23,093 nucleotides of DNA from IMG/VR virus record IMGVR_UViG_3300022413_000184, positions 1 through 23,093 of that record; one strand, given 5' to 3'. This DNA comes from a virus. Numbering within the stretch: position 1 is the first letter of the stretch; each line of letters opens with the position of its first letter. Shown here piece after piece: positions 22,840-23,093 of the stretch. Below the pieces are notes generated by a model. It had not been told where the DNA came from. It was given only the letters and a program-made list of their open reading frames with translations, and searched no databases. The translations under genes and the position numbers were made by a program.

Positions 22840-23093
22840 TTCACCCCCCGATTCTTTTGAATGTGGAAATGATCTGCCTCCAACAACACCAAATAGTTAC
22901 TCCCTAACAACTCTTGCGCCGCCAATTGCACATTCTTCCGCAACTCAAACGGCACATCACGACTCCGAAAGTCCAAGCTCCTCGCTTCGTAGTGTCCTGA
23001 CGTGAGACTATGCGTACCATCCATTCCGCTCGTTAATGTCGGCTCGTATGCCATGGAAATCGTCCGCTGACACGCCTCCTCCCACGCCGCTTT
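22836..23093 (-). CDS. M15-type zinc peptidase / endolysin-like protein, 5' end outside window
   Basis: The visible 85 codons stay open to the window edge, so the gene begins upstream. The ATG at 23054 is probably internal, because the sequence before it (AAWEEACQRTIS) reads as a helix continuous with the domain. The metal-site pattern of the VanY/peptidase M15 family is visible. SGHYEARSLDF gives the H-x6-D spacing of the usual SxHxxGxAxD motif, and EADHFHIQ gives the C-terminal histidine. Members of this fold cut peptide cross-links in peptidoglycan, so a lysis or virion-entry role is inferred. The usual glycine and alanine of the motif are Ala and Ser here. The stop overlaps the next start as ATGA. 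Family call fairly sure; catalytic activity unproven. Confidence 0.7.
   Translation of the reverse strand, partial: KAAWEEACQRTISMAYEPTLTSGMDGTHSLTSGHYEARSLDFRSRDVPFELRKNVQLAAQELLGSNYLVLLEADHFHIQKNRGVK

Noticed and set aside
1-23093. tRNA genes, CRISPR arrays, insertion sequences, integrase or attachment sites
   Set aside because: None seen on reading. The coding is nearly continuous on one strand and no gap is longer than about 60 bases, leaving no room for such elements outside genes.

Overview
This window is an internal piece of a tailed double-stranded DNA phage genome (Caudoviricetes), or of a prophage. It carries a P-loop large terminase, a portal, a scaffold-like protein and an HK97-fold-type major capsid protein. 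Every supported gene (33, two of them cut by the window edges) lies on the minus strand, so transcription runs from high to low coordinates. Genes are packed end to end: ATGA, GTGA or TAATG overlaps or gaps of a few bases, and mostly clear GGAG-type ribosome binding sites. No integrase, transposase, tRNA, CRISPR array or replication gene is visible. The host cannot be named from the sequence.

Layout in transcription order. (1) 23093-22615: the 3' end of an M15-type peptidase or endolysin-like gene, then a 74-aa unknown. (2) 22628-17781: packaging and portal. A positional small-terminase candidate is followed by two tiny overlapping ORFs, the large terminase (GTG start, inserted zinc ribbon), a 67-aa zinc ribbon protein and the portal. 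(3) 17770-13423: head assembly. Two unknowns, two tiny lysine-rich genes, an acidic scaffold-like protein, a zinc ribbon protein, a 246-aa decoration candidate, the major capsid protein, a strong RNA hairpin and a small head decoration candidate. (4) 13407-12739: a proline-rich 46-aa protein and a helical 174-aa protein.

(5) 12742-9347: an unusual three-gene cassette. It holds a Sec-signal Kelch propeller protein, a concanavalin-like jelly-roll protein and a Sec-signal fibronectin type III protein. (6) 9360-2095: a fibre or appendage module of modular beta-rich proteins. Several start with an Ig-like domain resembling baseplate BppU N-termini. The largest (961 aa) has a 216-residue internal duplication and a probable right-handed beta-helix. 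Small companion proteins are interspersed. (7) 2047-1: a second jelly-roll protein, a head-tail adaptor-like protein, and the first seven codons of a further gene.

The genes together package DNA, build the capsid and connector, and make the host-contact apparatus. No tape-measure, tail-tube or sheath gene is in the window. This fits a short-tailed phage, but tail genes could lie outside. The parts that standard virion biology does not readily explain are the exported Kelch/jelly-roll/FN3 cassette, the synonymously diverged internal duplication, and the three-frame overlap between the small-terminase candidate and the large terminase.
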